Source: Lachnospiraceae bacterium MC2017
Lineage (GTDB): Bacteria > Bacillota > Clostridia > Lachnospirales > Lachnospiraceae
Direction of reading: 5' to 3'
Assembly: GCA_000701625.1 (NCBI GenBank)
Contig: JNJK01000009.1
Location: 62,001-126,000, forward strand
Length of the DNA stretch: 64,000 bases
Shown here: positions 25,769 to 34,397 of the stretch, piece by piece
Position numbering within the stretch: the stretch's first letter is position 1
Layout: the number at the start of each line of letters is the position of its first letter
The notes under the pieces: model-generated
What the model was told of the DNA's origin: nothing
Databases searched by the model: none
Seen by the model: only the letters and a program-made list of their open reading frames with translations
Translations under genes and position numbers: made by a program

Positions 25769-25839
25769 AGCGGGTGATGGGAATCGAACCCACGTATCCA
25801 GCTTGGAAGGCTGGTGTTCTACCATTGAACTACACCCGC
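25769..25839 (-). tRNA. tRNA-Gly (TCC)
   Basis: Acceptor GCGGGTG/CACCCGC, anticodon loop CTTCCAA with TCC, T-arm GTGGGTTCGATTCCCAT, 71 bases without CCA. Confidence 0.96.
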
Positions 25840-25867
25840 ATCAGCGACTTAAGCTTTTCAATTCAAG

Positions 25868-25942
25868 TCGGGGTGACAGGATTCGAACCTGCGACTTCCT
25901 GGTCCCAAACCAGGCGCTCTAGCCAAACTGAGCCACACCCCG
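25868..25942 (-). tRNA. tRNA-Pro (TGG)
   Basis: Acceptor CGGGGTG/CACCCCG, anticodon loop TTTGGGA with TGG, T-arm GCAGGTTCGAATCCTGT, discriminator A. It is the first gene of the tRNA cluster. Confidence 0.96.
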
Positions 25943-25980
25943 TTTCCGGAATCGCAACCTCAAATCGTGACGCAAGGAAT

Positions 25981-26009
25981 ATTATATGCACTTCACTGGT
26001 TTGTGTCAA
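25981..26009 (-). promoter_or_regulatory. Consensus promoter of the tRNA cluster
   Basis: Minus strand TTGACA (26009-26004), a 17-base spacer, TATAAT (25986-25981): a full consensus sigma-A promoter 38 bases before tRNA-Pro, as expected for stable RNA. Confidence 0.88.
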
Positions 26010-26104
26010 CAGTATTTTTCATTTTTTTTAATTTTTTTAAAAAATTCTCAAAAACCCGCATAAACACTGAGTTTTCTCGCCTGATAAAATTCGATTTTTT
26101 TTCA

Positions 26105-26584
26105 TCAAAGATAATGGATCGCAATGAAAGGAGTCCCGTTCTGGTCAAATTCCATTACCATATATGAAGGGTTACGACCTTCCTGTCTTGGATATGAGAG
26201 ACTCCCCGGATTGAGTACTCTGACATTACCTATCTTTTCATTTGCAGGCTTATGCGTATGACCGCAAAATACAAAATCTACGTCACGGTCTTCCCCCTCT
26301 TCTGCAAGTCTCTCCGGTCCCATGCCGACACCATATCTGTGACCATGGGTCAGAAATGCTCTGTACTCTCCTATCTCAAACTCTTCCTCCTGAGGAAGAT
26401 CTGTCATCCAGTCATTATTTCCTGCCACGATGTGCACAGGACAGCCTGCCAGATTCTCTATCCAGTCTTCCTGACCTTCGACATCTCCACAATGGATCAA
26501 CATGTCATATGGACCTGTCCTTTCCAGCACATCCTCCAGATTATATAATTTCCCATGTGTATCACTTACTATCAGGATTCTCAT
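26105..26584 (-). CDS. YfcE/MJ0936-type metallophosphodiesterase
   Basis: A 159-residue calcineurin-like phosphoesterase. All metal motifs are present: VSDTHG, HCGDVEG, AGNNDWM, LTHGHRYG and FCGHTHKP. The family hydrolyses phosphodiesters; the natural substrate is unclear. It begins two bases after rdgB ends and closes a four-gene operon of methyltransferase, amidase, rdgB and this gene. Confidence 0.92.
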   Translation of the reverse strand: MRILIVSDTHGKLYNLEDVLERTGPYDMLIHCGDVEGQEDWIENLAGCPVHIVAGNNDWMTDLPQEEEFEIGEYRAFLTHGHRYGVGMGPERLAEEGEDRDVDFVFCGHTHKPANEKIGNVRVLNPGSLSYPRQEGRNPSYMVMEFDQNGTPFIAIHYL

Positions 26585-26586
26585 TC

Positions 26587-27198
26587 TTACTCAGCCTTTT
26601 CATATTCTTCTATTATCTTACTGATCTCTCTAAGCGCCTTTCCGCGATGGCTCTCTTCATTCTTTGTTTCCGCAGGAAGTTCAGCTGTCGTTACACCATA
26701 TTTGGGAAGGATAAAGATCGGGTCATAACCAAAACCGTTTTCTCCGGCTTCTTTATATCCAATACGCCCTTCCATTACTCCACGAACCACTTTTTCTGTC
26801 CCATCCGGAAACACAGCCGCCACAGCACATACAAAACGTGCAGTTCTTTTCTCATCCGGAACACCCTCAAGACGCTCTATCAGATTGGCATTCTTCACAT
26901 GATAAGATGTATCTTCTCCCATGTAACGTGCTGAATAGATACCAGGTTCCTTGTTGAGCGCATCAATTTCCAGACCGGAATCATCCGAAAGTACCAGACC
27001 ACCTGTTATATCCCAGATAGTTTTTGCCTTTATGAGAGCGTTTTCCTCAAAGGTAGTACCGTTTTCATTTATTTCAGCCTTAACACCGGCTTCTTTCATA
27101 GAAAGCACCGGCACATCTATTCCTGTGAGGATTTCTTTGATCTCTCGAACTTTATCTTTATTTCCGGTTGCAAATACGATTTTATCTATTCTGCTCAT
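26587..27198 (-). CDS. rdgB: XTP/dITP diphosphatase (RdgB/HAM1)
   Basis: House-cleaning enzyme that hydrolyses inosine and xanthosine triphosphates to monophosphates and pyrophosphate. Motifs are FATGNKDKVREIKEIL, LSDDSGLEIDAL, GENGFGYDPIFIL and ESHRGKALREI. It is 203 residues. Its start overlaps the amidase stop by four bases (ATGA), so the two are translationally coupled. Confidence 0.94.
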   Translation of the reverse strand: MSRIDKIVFATGNKDKVREIKEILTGIDVPVLSMKEAGVKAEINENGTTFEENALIKAKTIWDITGGLVLSDDSGLEIDALNKEPGIYSARYMGEDTSYHVKNANLIERLEGVPDEKRTARFVCAVAAVFPDGTEKVVRGVMEGRIGYKEAGENGFGYDPIFILPKYGVTTAELPAETKNEESHRGKALREISKIIEEYEKAE

Positions 27199-28253
27199 TT
27201 TTCTGTCCTTTTATCGTTTTTTCCTGCGTTGTTACCGCTTACATCATCATCCATACTTAGGAGCGAAGCTGTGATCGTTTCCGCCGCTTTTTCAGCAAAC
27301 TCTTCAGTCGCCATTTTCTCCGCTTCTGCTTTATTTGTTATATATCCGAGTCTGATGAAATATACCGGACAGGATGATGCACTGACAAGTTCAGGTATAC
27401 CATCGTCTTCTTTCTCTGGTGCAAGACTTAATCCCAATTCTCCTGCCAGATTTTCAGCGATTTCTGTTGCTTTCTCTCTGTTTTCTTCCTGAGAGATAAC
27501 CTGAATACCATGCGTTACTCTGGTTCTTGAATCAGCATTTGTGTGAATACTGATGATCACATTGGCACTTACCGATTCAGCCGCCTGTACTCTGGCCGGG
27601 ATATCCGCATTGACATCCAGATCATGCGTGAAATACGTCTTTACACCTTGCTTTGCGAATTCTTCCGCAAGTTTTCCCGCGCAGAGCTCTGATATTTCAC
27701 GCTCGGTTATTCCATATGCCACAGATCCCTCTTCCGAACCACCATGACCTATATCGATCGCTGCAACCATCTTATATACTTCCTGTATTTCTCTCAGTCC
27801 TAAATACAGATTTCCGTTTTCAAAAACAGTATCCGGTTCAAATATTCCCATTGTGTCGAGTTCGATCTTGGCAACCTGATTCTCGTATCCATAGCGGATA
27901 TTTCTAATATTTTTCATATCACCGGAAAAGAAATTTCTATGATAAAAATACACAGGTACATCTGAAATAGCGATTTTGATCTTTTGATCAGAATCATCTG
28001 CTGCAACTGAAACATTATCTTCGCCTACGCCATCCGGAAGCGGTATCGTCAGGTACCCGGTCCTATCCGCATCACGATTGCTGACTTCTTCCGTCATATC
28101 GGTTTTTTCGGTAAGTTTCCGCAGCATTCCTTCTTGCATCGGAGCCTCATCGGCAGGGAAGCTGGCGGCAAAACATAAGGATGCAGCAGAAAGTACGGCG
28201 AAAACCAGACTTACTATCGTCATTTTTTTTAGGAAATGATATGAATTATTCAT
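27195..28253 (-). CDS. Secreted N-acetylmuramoyl-L-alanine amidase-like protein with altered active site
   Basis: A 352-residue exported protein: signal peptide (MTIVSLVFAVLSAASLCFAA), about 150 residues of AMIN-like beta region, then an Amidase_3 domain. Zinc-ligand motifs are kept (DIGHGGSEEG, GITEREISE and ISIHTNADS). The motif normally reading VELGF, with the catalytic glutamate, is FIRLGYITN, so Glu is Arg. Cleavage of peptidoglycan stems may be lost or changed. The ATG at 28253 follows GAGAGG and overlaps the methyltransferase stop by eight bases. The frame opens further upstream but lacks a ribosome site. Confidence 0.8.
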   Translation of the reverse strand: MNNSYHFLKKMTIVSLVFAVLSAASLCFAASFPADEAPMQEGMLRKLTEKTDMTEEVSNRDADRTGYLTIPLPDGVGEDNVSVAADDSDQKIKIAISDVPVYFYHRNFFSGDMKNIRNIRYGYENQVAKIELDTMGIFEPDTVFENGNLYLGLREIQEVYKMVAAIDIGHGGSEEGSVAYGITEREISELCAGKLAEEFAKQGVKTYFTHDLDVNADIPARVQAAESVSANVIISIHTNADSRTRVTHGIQVISQEENREKATEIAENLAGELGLSLAPEKEDDGIPELVSASSCPVYFIRLGYITNKAEAEKMATEEFAEKAAETITASLLSMDDDVSGNNAGKNDKRTEK

Positions 28254-29406
28254 TTTCCGGACCTCTCTTTTTAGGTGGTTTTGGTCCGAGGAACTGATAA
28301 AATCTGGTTTCCAGCATTCCATTATAGATTTTTCGATTCTTTGTTGCTTTCTTTCCTATATATTTTTCTGTATCTGCATATGACGTGATCATATAACTCG
28401 ACCATGTATCCAGACGCTTCATCGCATTTCCAAGATCTTTATAAATTCCGGGAAGTGTATTTTTTTCTTCCATTCTTTCACCATATGGTGGATTTGTAAT
28501 AATAAATCCATACGGTTTCGGATGGCTCAGATCCTTTACCGGTCTGCACTGGAAATGAATAAGGTCAGCAACGCCTGCCATTTCTGCATTTTCCCGAGCA
28601 ACCTTAATGATCTCAGGATCAACATCATAGCCCTGAATATCTGTTTCAATATTAAGATTTACAAGGCTTCTCGCCTCATCTGAAACATTGTACCAAACCT
28701 TGCGCCCTATGAGATTTGACCAGTTTTCTGCAGTAAACTCTCTTTCCATTCCCGGAGCGATATTTGCAGCTATCATTGCCGCCTCTATAGGAAATGTTCC
28801 GCTGCCGCAAAAAGGATCCACAAGTATCCTGTCACCATGCCATGGTGTCAGGAGTATAAGTGCTGCAGCCAGATTTTCTGCAATCGGTGCCATTCCCTGC
28901 TTCTTTCTGTAACCTCTCTTATGAAGGGAATCGCCGGTCGTATCCAGTCCTACTGTCACTTTGTCTTTATACAAGAATACACGGACAGGATAATCCTCTC
29001 CGTCTTCTTCAAAGCGCTCATGATGGTACTTGAGTTTCATTCGCTCGACCATTGCTTTTTTCATAATGGACTGAATATCCGATGGGCTGAAGAGCTTTGA
29101 TTTTACAGTGCTTGCTTTTTTTACCCAGAATCTCGCATCTTCCGGAAGATACTCTTCCCACGGAAGAGCCTTTGTTGCTTCAAAAAGCTCGTCATAAGTC
29201 CTTGCCTCAAATGAACCTACACAGATCAGTATTCTCTCCGCAGTCCGTAGAAAAACGTTGGCTCGTGCCACCGCATCCTCATCACCGGCAAAGGTCACAC
29301 GACCATCTTCAACACTGGTGATCTCATATCCAAGTTCTGTTATTTCTCGTTTTAATACCGCTTCCAGTCCAAAATGACATGGAGCTATCAATTCAAATTT
29401 TCTCAT
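28246..29406 (-). CDS. THUMP-domain class I SAM RNA methyltransferase (RlmL N-terminal/YpsC-like)
   Basis: A 386-residue protein: a THUMP RNA-binding domain (about residues 40-160), then a Rossmann methyltransferase with VDPFCGSGTFPIEAAMIA (SAM loop), DIQGYDVDPEIIKVARENAE and the N6/N2-type active site IITNPPYGERM. Related proteins methylate guanosine 2445 of 23S rRNA or act like Bacillus YpsC; the exact base is inferred. The start is the ATG at 29406 (MRKFELIAPCHFGLEAVLK), matching family N-termini; the upstream frame extension is not family-like. Confidence 0.87.
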   Translation of the reverse strand: MRKFELIAPCHFGLEAVLKREITELGYEITSVEDGRVTFAGDEDAVARANVFLRTAERILICVGSFEARTYDELFEATKALPWEEYLPEDARFWVKKASTVKSKLFSPSDIQSIMKKAMVERMKLKYHHERFEEDGEDYPVRVFLYKDKVTVGLDTTGDSLHKRGYRKKQGMAPIAENLAAALILLTPWHGDRILVDPFCGSGTFPIEAAMIAANIAPGMEREFTAENWSNLIGRKVWYNVSDEARSLVNLNIETDIQGYDVDPEIIKVARENAEMAGVADLIHFQCRPVKDLSHPKPYGFIITNPPYGERMEEKNTLPGIYKDLGNAMKRLDTWSSYMITSYADTEKYIGKKATKNRKIYNGMLETRFYQFLGPKPPKKRGPENE

Positions 29407-29497
29407 AAGAATTATTTTATTACTCCTGTGGATAAATGTCGAGGTATCATTCGCTCGCCTACATCTCGCGTAGTTATTGGGATTTTTAAAAGAAAAG

Positions 29498-29519
29498 ACC
29501 CGGCGGGGGAACCGCCGGG
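29498..29519 (-). terminator. GC-rich terminator in the methyltransferase leader
   Basis: Minus strand CCCGGCGG pairs with CCGCCGGG, followed by TCTTTTCTTTT. It lies between a predicted promoter at 29600 and the methyltransferase gene, so it ends a short leader transcript or acts as an attenuator. Confidence 0.75.
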
Positions 29520-29560
29520 CCATTGAGGGGAGTATAAATATTTATAAAGGGGTTATCATA

Positions 29561-29591
29561 AAAAGAATTATTGAAGGGTTAATTCTTTTTA
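29561..29591 (-). terminator. AT-rich hairpin with U-run just after the predicted start site
   Basis: Minus strand AAAAAGAATTA pairs with TAATTCTTTTT around a nine-base loop. It begins almost at the predicted start of transcription, followed 40 bases later by a second, GC-rich terminator. Confidence 0.6.
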
Positions 29592-29599
29592 CAAGAATG

Positions 29600-29628
29600 A
29601 TAATAGCACCACTCTACTAACAATGCAA
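29600..29628 (-). promoter_or_regulatory. Predicted promoter upstream of the methyltransferase operon
   Basis: Minus strand TTGCAT (29628-29623), a 17-base spacer, TATTAT (29605-29600). The 497-base region 29407-29903 otherwise holds no credible gene. Confidence 0.55.
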
Positions 29629-29848
29629 GCATTTTTTAGTTGTTCACAATATTTTAATATTTTTCTCGCAAAGCCGCATAAAATAAGGCTTTCAGCCTTG
29701 TATACAGTATTCATAGCGCCGTATTGCACTCCATTTAGAACAATTTTGCATTTATTTTCAGCCATTTTCTCCATCTAAAAACGTTTTCCGTCAATATTTA
29801 CTATTCGTGAACAAAGAATCCGAAAAAGTCGGATTCCATAATCTAAAA

Positions 29849-29892
29849 AAGCCGATACTAAAGGTACTGATCATACCTTCCTAGTATCGGCT
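29849..29892 (-). terminator. Terminator of the two-gene operon at 29904-30968
   Basis: AAGCCGATACTA pairs with TAGTATCGGCTT, with AAGGTA/TACCTT inside, and a run of T on the minus strand after it. A smaller hairpin, GAATCCGA/TCGGATTC, lies next to it at 29816-29836. Confidence 0.88.
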
Positions 29893-29903
29893 TAAACTCT
29901 GTT

Positions 29904-30488
29904 TTAGAAACTATGCTTAGGATAATACTCCTTCAGGATCTCACAGTATCCTATAAGAAGTGCTCTGAATTCTGCAAATGTAAATTTCGCTTTAAAATTT
30001 TCAATCTTCTCGATCTTATGATTGTTATGCGGATTTCTTCTGTCTTTTGCAAACACGTGCTCTTTATTCCAGTATCCCATATCAGTAAATCTGGTCACAT
30101 CATTAAATGTAATAGTCCGGGCTTCCGGATCAATAGCCGGATGTGTGTGGATCACTGCATGACGCATTCTAAGAAGGATATTCTTAGGAGTCACGTCTTC
30201 TTCCTTATTCATAATGCGGAAAAAACCATCCACGTATCCACGAGCAAAATAGCTGTCTACAATTGCCTTCTCTTCATCACTTCCTGAGTGTTCAGAAAAA
30301 ACTTTCGCCGCTTCTGTACCATCATTAAATGCCATATCATCTGCCAATACAGACAGGTCATCCGCCTTAGGATAAAGTACCAGTCCTGTCATCGCATTGA
30401 CCAATACACTAAAATCATCCTCAGCTGCACCCTTTAGCGTCTCAGCAGTCTTATCAAAGAAAAGACCCATGAGTTCTCTTTCTACCAT
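29904..30488 (-). CDS. Hypothetical protein, 194 residues
   Basis: I do not recognise this family. The protein is soluble, with no signal or membrane helix. The N-terminal half is acidic (DDFSVLVNAMTGLVLYPKAD, DEEKAIVDSYFARGY). The C-terminal half is rich in His, Asn and Lys (MRHAVIHTHPAIDPEARTI, FAKDRRNPHNNHKIEKIENF), which might bind metal or nucleic acid. It follows the HAAS membrane protein gene by 18 bases, so the two probably form an operon. AAAGGA lies before the ATG. Confidence 0.6.
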   Translation of the reverse strand: MVERELMGLFFDKTAETLKGAAEDDFSVLVNAMTGLVLYPKADDLSVLADDMAFNDGTEAAKVFSEHSGSDEEKAIVDSYFARGYVDGFFRIMNKEEDVTPKNILLRMRHAVIHTHPAIDPEARTITFNDVTRFTDMGYWNKEHVFAKDRRNPHNNHKIEKIENFKAKFTFAEFRALLIGYCEILKEYYPKHSF

Positions 30489-30506
30489 TTTGAAAAAATT
30501 CCTTTC

Positions 30507-30968
30507 TCAGTTTTTATTCCATAATCCGAACACGATCCAGACAATAACTATAAGAATAAACACAGGTCCCAAAAATATGATAAATGATCCAACAAGGTAT
30601 ATAACAAGTATAAGGAAAAGTATCATAACTACCGGTATTGCTATCAATGCCAGAGTCGCTTTCCATCCCGTCAGAATACGTGCACGTTCTCTTCTGGCCT
30701 CCTCCTGTTCTTCCTGTTTTTCCTCTTCCTCTTTCCATTCCTCATAGGAAGCCCCACGAAGATTCTGAGGATCACTGGTATCTATTACAGTCTTTGCCAG
30801 AAGGCGCGGATTTCCAAGGCTCTCAAGCACCTCTTCCATGCTTCTGCCTTTTCTAACCTCCGTCTCAATGTACTCTTCATAATAACGGACATTTTCATTT
30901 ATCGTCTGTGAATCCACACTACCTTTAAGCGCATCTCTTAGTTCTGTTAAAAAAAACTCTTCTGTCAT
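30507..30968 (-). CDS. HAAS/DUF1700-type membrane protein
   Basis: A 153-residue protein. The first 65 residues form the helical HAAS-like domain (FFLTELRDALKG, YYEEYIETEVRKGRSMEEVL, SLGNPRLLAKTVI), with the proline after LGNP typical of DUF1700. A charged Glu/Gln-rich linker follows, then two closely spaced hydrophobic helices (LALIAIPVVMILFLILVIYL and FIIFLGPVFILIVIVWIVFG). In other Firmicutes such proteins pair with PadR-type regulators; none is adjacent here, and the partner gene is a hypothetical protein. Confidence 0.75.
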   Translation of the reverse strand: MTEEFFLTELRDALKGSVDSQTINENVRYYEEYIETEVRKGRSMEEVLESLGNPRLLAKTVIDTSDPQNLRGASYEEWKEEEEKQEEQEEARRERARILTGWKATLALIAIPVVMILFLILVIYLVGSFIIFLGPVFILIVIVWIVFGLWNKN

Positions 30969-31174
30969 ATGTATTCCTTCCGTGCTCAGATGCTCCTAAT
31001 TATACCATAATGCCGATTTTACAATTATTAATACTTCGTGAATTACGTACGCAGGAATTCTTGCAATCTAATGTTTTTTATTTCATACACTTGCAAGTCT
31101 TAAATAAAGTCCAGTATTTACCGATAGAATTTGGTTAGAGCTTCTTTGAAGGATGAACATTTCGTTCACAAGTG

Positions 31175-34100
31175 TTATTCAGACTTATCTTCTTCTGATT
31201 TTTCTTCTTTCGCCTTCTTTTTTCCGCCACTCTTCCTTTTTGAAATAAGAATAAACAACAGGATCAACAAAATGATCACTATTACTCCTGCGGCTACAAT
31301 AACAACATAATTGTATTCAGGTTCCAATATACAGAAGCTTCCATCACCCTTCATCGGAAATACCAGATATCTTCCATCTCTCTCTGTATCTACAGGTGTT
31401 ATATGACCGTCTTTTATTATTCCTGCATGAACTTTTCCCTTGATACCATCTGCAAGGAGACGTACAACCCATTCATCACCTATGGTTCCATAATCACTAT
31501 GAACCTGATAGGTTAACTGCTTTAGAACTTTTCTATATCCCTCAGGGACTGTTATATCCGCTGCCGGAGTCTGTTCCGTATAGGTTAATGTCGTTCCCCT
31601 GTAAAAATTACCGGAAACAAGCATTACCGGGAAGGGTTCCTCAGATGCAACAGTAGTAACTATCGTTATATATTTTGCCCTTACAGTGATATTCTTCCTT
31701 ACATCAGAAAGATCCTTTTCTTCCCAGACACCAAATCTGTCGCCTATTATAGGAAGTTCCGGATAATCTGTATCCTTTACCGCACCACCATACGGCACTT
31801 CTATCATCTTAAGTATCGATCCGTCAGCAACAAAACTCACGTGCATTTTTCTTGCGTCTTCCGGTGTATCGTCAAGTTCTATAAACTCCGAATAAGAAAT
31901 CGCTTTTGCTTCATCAGTGTATGTCAGACCATTCACTGCACCAATCTCATTTTCTACATATACATTACCCGAAACCACCTTTTTTTCGTCATTGATATCA
32001 CCGGCTATCATTCCCAGATATTCATGATCATCAACAGAAATATCTGTCATTGATCGGTTTCCAACTACTCTGCATCCGTATCCTGCAATACCGCCTATAT
32101 AATTATTTCCAGAGATGCTGCTCATCGAAAAACTGTCACGAACAAGATAGCCACTTTTACCAATGATACCTCCGGCATAATCTCCATCTTCCGTCTGGAC
32201 ACCGCCAAAATTATATGATGCAATAACCGCACCTATATCCATACTTCCGGCAATACCGCCAGCATTACTGTTCTGAACCGATACATATCCATAATTCGTG
32301 CAATCTATCACCGTTGCGCGTTTTGTTCTGTCATACTTAAGACTTACCTGTCCCGAAGAAACTACTTCAAAGTCAGACTGCAGATCAAGGTCTGTATCTG
32401 CCATTCCGACTATTCCTCCACCATTTATATCAGCTGTGATGGCGCCCGTATTGTCACACCTCGTAATCCTCCCCTTCGCAGGAGTATCATCCGAATCATC
32501 TGAAATATCATCAAAAATATCATTCAGATCATCCGTATTACGGTAACGTTCAAGAACAGTCCTCATCTCGTCAAAACTATCATTCACAGCTTTATTCAGG
32601 TCTTTCAGATTGCTATTGATCTCGTCCGTCTGTTCTCTTATCCTACTGTCACTTTCCTTAAGATCATCATTCAGCTTATCCATTTCATCTGCTATCTTAT
32701 CGATCCGTTCGGTAATACTGGCATCTGTGGCACGAAAATCAGACTTGTAGCTGTCATAAACCATCCGGAGCGTATCATCAAGCGAATTTCCTGCATCTCT
32801 AAGGCGTTCCAGATCCTTTTCCATATCCTTAAGGCTTTTCCCGGCCGCCATGGCATCACCAAGAAGCGTATCCACCTGTGTCAGCATATCTTTTGATAAA
32901 TTAAGCATCTTACTGCTGTAATTTGTCATATCAAGTGTTACGCCTGATCCGGCAGCCTTTTCAGCGGCATCCATAAGATCATTCATATCATTCAGATCCT
33001 GCTGAAGTGCCCTAAACGCAGATTTTGTATCCCTGCCCACAAGATCAGGATCAAGTCCATCTATAATAGTACGGACAGCGCCTGTATGTTCACGGATCTC
33101 AGCTTCCATCTGATCATCTTTTGCACGATAGTAATCTTTATATCCACTCACTGTACCGCGAAGATCGTCAGCTGTTCCCCGTATGGCATCGATATCTGCC
33201 TGCGTATTGATGTCTTCATTTTCCAAAGTTTTCTGAAGCGAAGCGATATGATCTACCAGTTTGTCTGTTTCCTGCCTCGCTGTATTGATCGCGTCATCAT
33301 GATAGGCATTCACTGTATAAGGTTCAAACTGCCCAGCAATACCGCCGACACTTTTTCTACCCTTAACGGCAGCGTTATTACTACAGGAATCAAGTATTCC
33401 TCTTTCATATCCAACAATACCGCCTGTTTTATAACCAGTGTGATCAAAGCCTACCGTACCACTATTAATGCATTGTGAAACAACTCCCGAAGACGCTCCT
33501 GCTATTCCTCCGGTGTAATTTACTTTCTGATCATTCTGGATCAATTCTGTAAGGTCATCATTTTTCAGATCCATACTATCCGGGATCAGTTTCGTAAGCT
33601 TATCGTCTGTCTTATCTGCAGAAGAATCATCATCTTCCCCAACAGCTGCATCTTCCTCTGCCTTTTCACGTTCGTCGTTTATTTCCCAGGCAGTTTTTCG
33701 ACCTGCATTTATTTCCCCTTTATTTTCACAGTCAAGGATCGTGCCCTCATTAAATCCTGCTATTCCGCCGGTCCGCCGCATTCCTGTAACAGTACTTTCG
33801 TTAACCGTTCCTATTATGCGACCACTTTCCATATTGTGACCAGCGGCTGCACCGACCGCTTCCATTCCGAGAAGATTTCCGGACAAGGTACAGTTCTCGA
33901 TCTTACCATAGTTAACACCTGTAAGGATTCCAACTTCATCCATTTCTCCCGATGGTGTCACATAGCATTCAACCCTGAGATTTCGTACGATACCCTTTTC
34001 AGCCAGAACTCTTATAAGTCCGACCTTTGAGCCCTGAGTATCATAGTAAAATCCCGATATGGTATGGCCGTTTCCATCAAAAGTTCCTGCAAAAACAGGT

Positions 34101-34384
34101 ATCATGCTAAAATCGGTTCCGGCAAGATCAATATCCGTAGTAAGTACCCAGCTTTTCCCTTCACTATCCGCATCACTATTCAGAAATTGCGCAAAACGCA
34201 AAAATTCTTTGAGTGAAGAAATCGTAATAGTTTTGCTGTCAGATATATCATCTTTCTGCGTCTCTGAAGCATACGCAGTGACTGCCGTGCAGGGCAGACC
34301 GGTCGTTATCCCGGACAATAAAAGCCCTGCCGCGAGCATCAATGCAAGTTCTCTATGAAAATGTCTGATACGTCTTATTTTCAT
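31175..34384 (-). CDS. Large exported GLUG/coiled-coil protein with C-terminal membrane anchor (second copy)
   Basis: About 1069 residues. Layout: signal peptide (MLAAGLLLSGITTGLPCTAV), a beta region with SFDGNGHTI-like and GLUG repeats (about 45-360, for example GGIAGFNEGTI and GGIVGYERGIL), a charged coiled coil (about 365-615), a second GLUG block (about 620-790), a C-terminal beta domain, one membrane helix (VVIVAAGVIVIILLILLFIL) and a Lys/Glu cytoplasmic tail. It is homologous along its length to the protein at 36968. It begins 13 bases after the RND gene. The ATG at 34384 is preferred over an upstream in-frame TTG; both have weak ribosome sites. Role unknown; probably a partner of the transporter. 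Confidence 0.8.
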   Translation of the reverse strand: MKIRRIRHFHRELALMLAAGLLLSGITTGLPCTAVTAYASETQKDDISDSKTITISSLKEFLRFAQFLNSDADSEGKSWVLTTDIDLAGTDFSMIPVFAGTFDGNGHTISGFYYDTQGSKVGLIRVLAEKGIVRNLRVECYVTPSGEMDEVGILTGVNYGKIENCTLSGNLLGMEAVGAAAGHNMESGRIIGTVNESTVTGMRRTGGIAGFNEGTILDCENKGEINAGRKTAWEINDEREKAEEDAAVGEDDDSSADKTDDKLTKLIPDSMDLKNDDLTELIQNDQKVNYTGGIAGASSGVVSQCINSGTVGFDHTGYKTGGIVGYERGILDSCSNNAAVKGRKSVGGIAGQFEPYTVNAYHDDAINTARQETDKLVDHIASLQKTLENEDINTQADIDAIRGTADDLRGTVSGYKDYYRAKDDQMEAEIREHTGAVRTIIDGLDPDLVGRDTKSAFRALQQDLNDMNDLMDAAEKAAGSGVTLDMTNYSSKMLNLSKDMLTQVDTLLGDAMAAGKSLKDMEKDLERLRDAGNSLDDTLRMVYDSYKSDFRATDASITERIDKIADEMDKLNDDLKESDSRIREQTDEINSNLKDLNKAVNDSFDEMRTVLERYRNTDDLNDIFDDISDDSDDTPAKGRITRCDNTGAITADINGGGIVGMADTDLDLQSDFEVVSSGQVSLKYDRTKRATVIDCTNYGYVSVQNSNAGGIAGSMDIGAVIASYNFGGVQTEDGDYAGGIIGKSGYLVRDSFSMSSISGNNYIGGIAGYGCRVVGNRSMTDISVDDHEYLGMIAGDINDEKKVVSGNVYVENEIGAVNGLTYTDEAKAISYSEFIELDDTPEDARKMHVSFVADGSILKMIEVPYGGAVKDTDYPELPIIGDRFGVWEEKDLSDVRKNITVRAKYITIVTTVASEEPFPVMLVSGNFYRGTTLTYTEQTPAADITVPEGYRKVLKQLTYQVHSDYGTIGDEWVVRLLADGIKGKVHAGIIKDGHITPVDTERDGRYLVFPMKGDGSFCILEPEYNYVVIVAAGVIVIILLILLFILISKRKSGGKKKAKEEKSEEDKSE

Positions 34385-34397
34385 ATTATCTACCAAG

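Noticed and set aside
24797-26031. Plus-strand open frames over the tRNA genes
   Set aside because: They are antisense readings of tRNA sequences and repeat because the tRNAs are duplicated.
29589-29774. A 61-residue minus-strand open frame upstream of the methyltransferase
   Set aside because: No ribosome site, unlikely composition, and it overlaps the predicted promoter and hairpin. It is more likely untranslated DNA.
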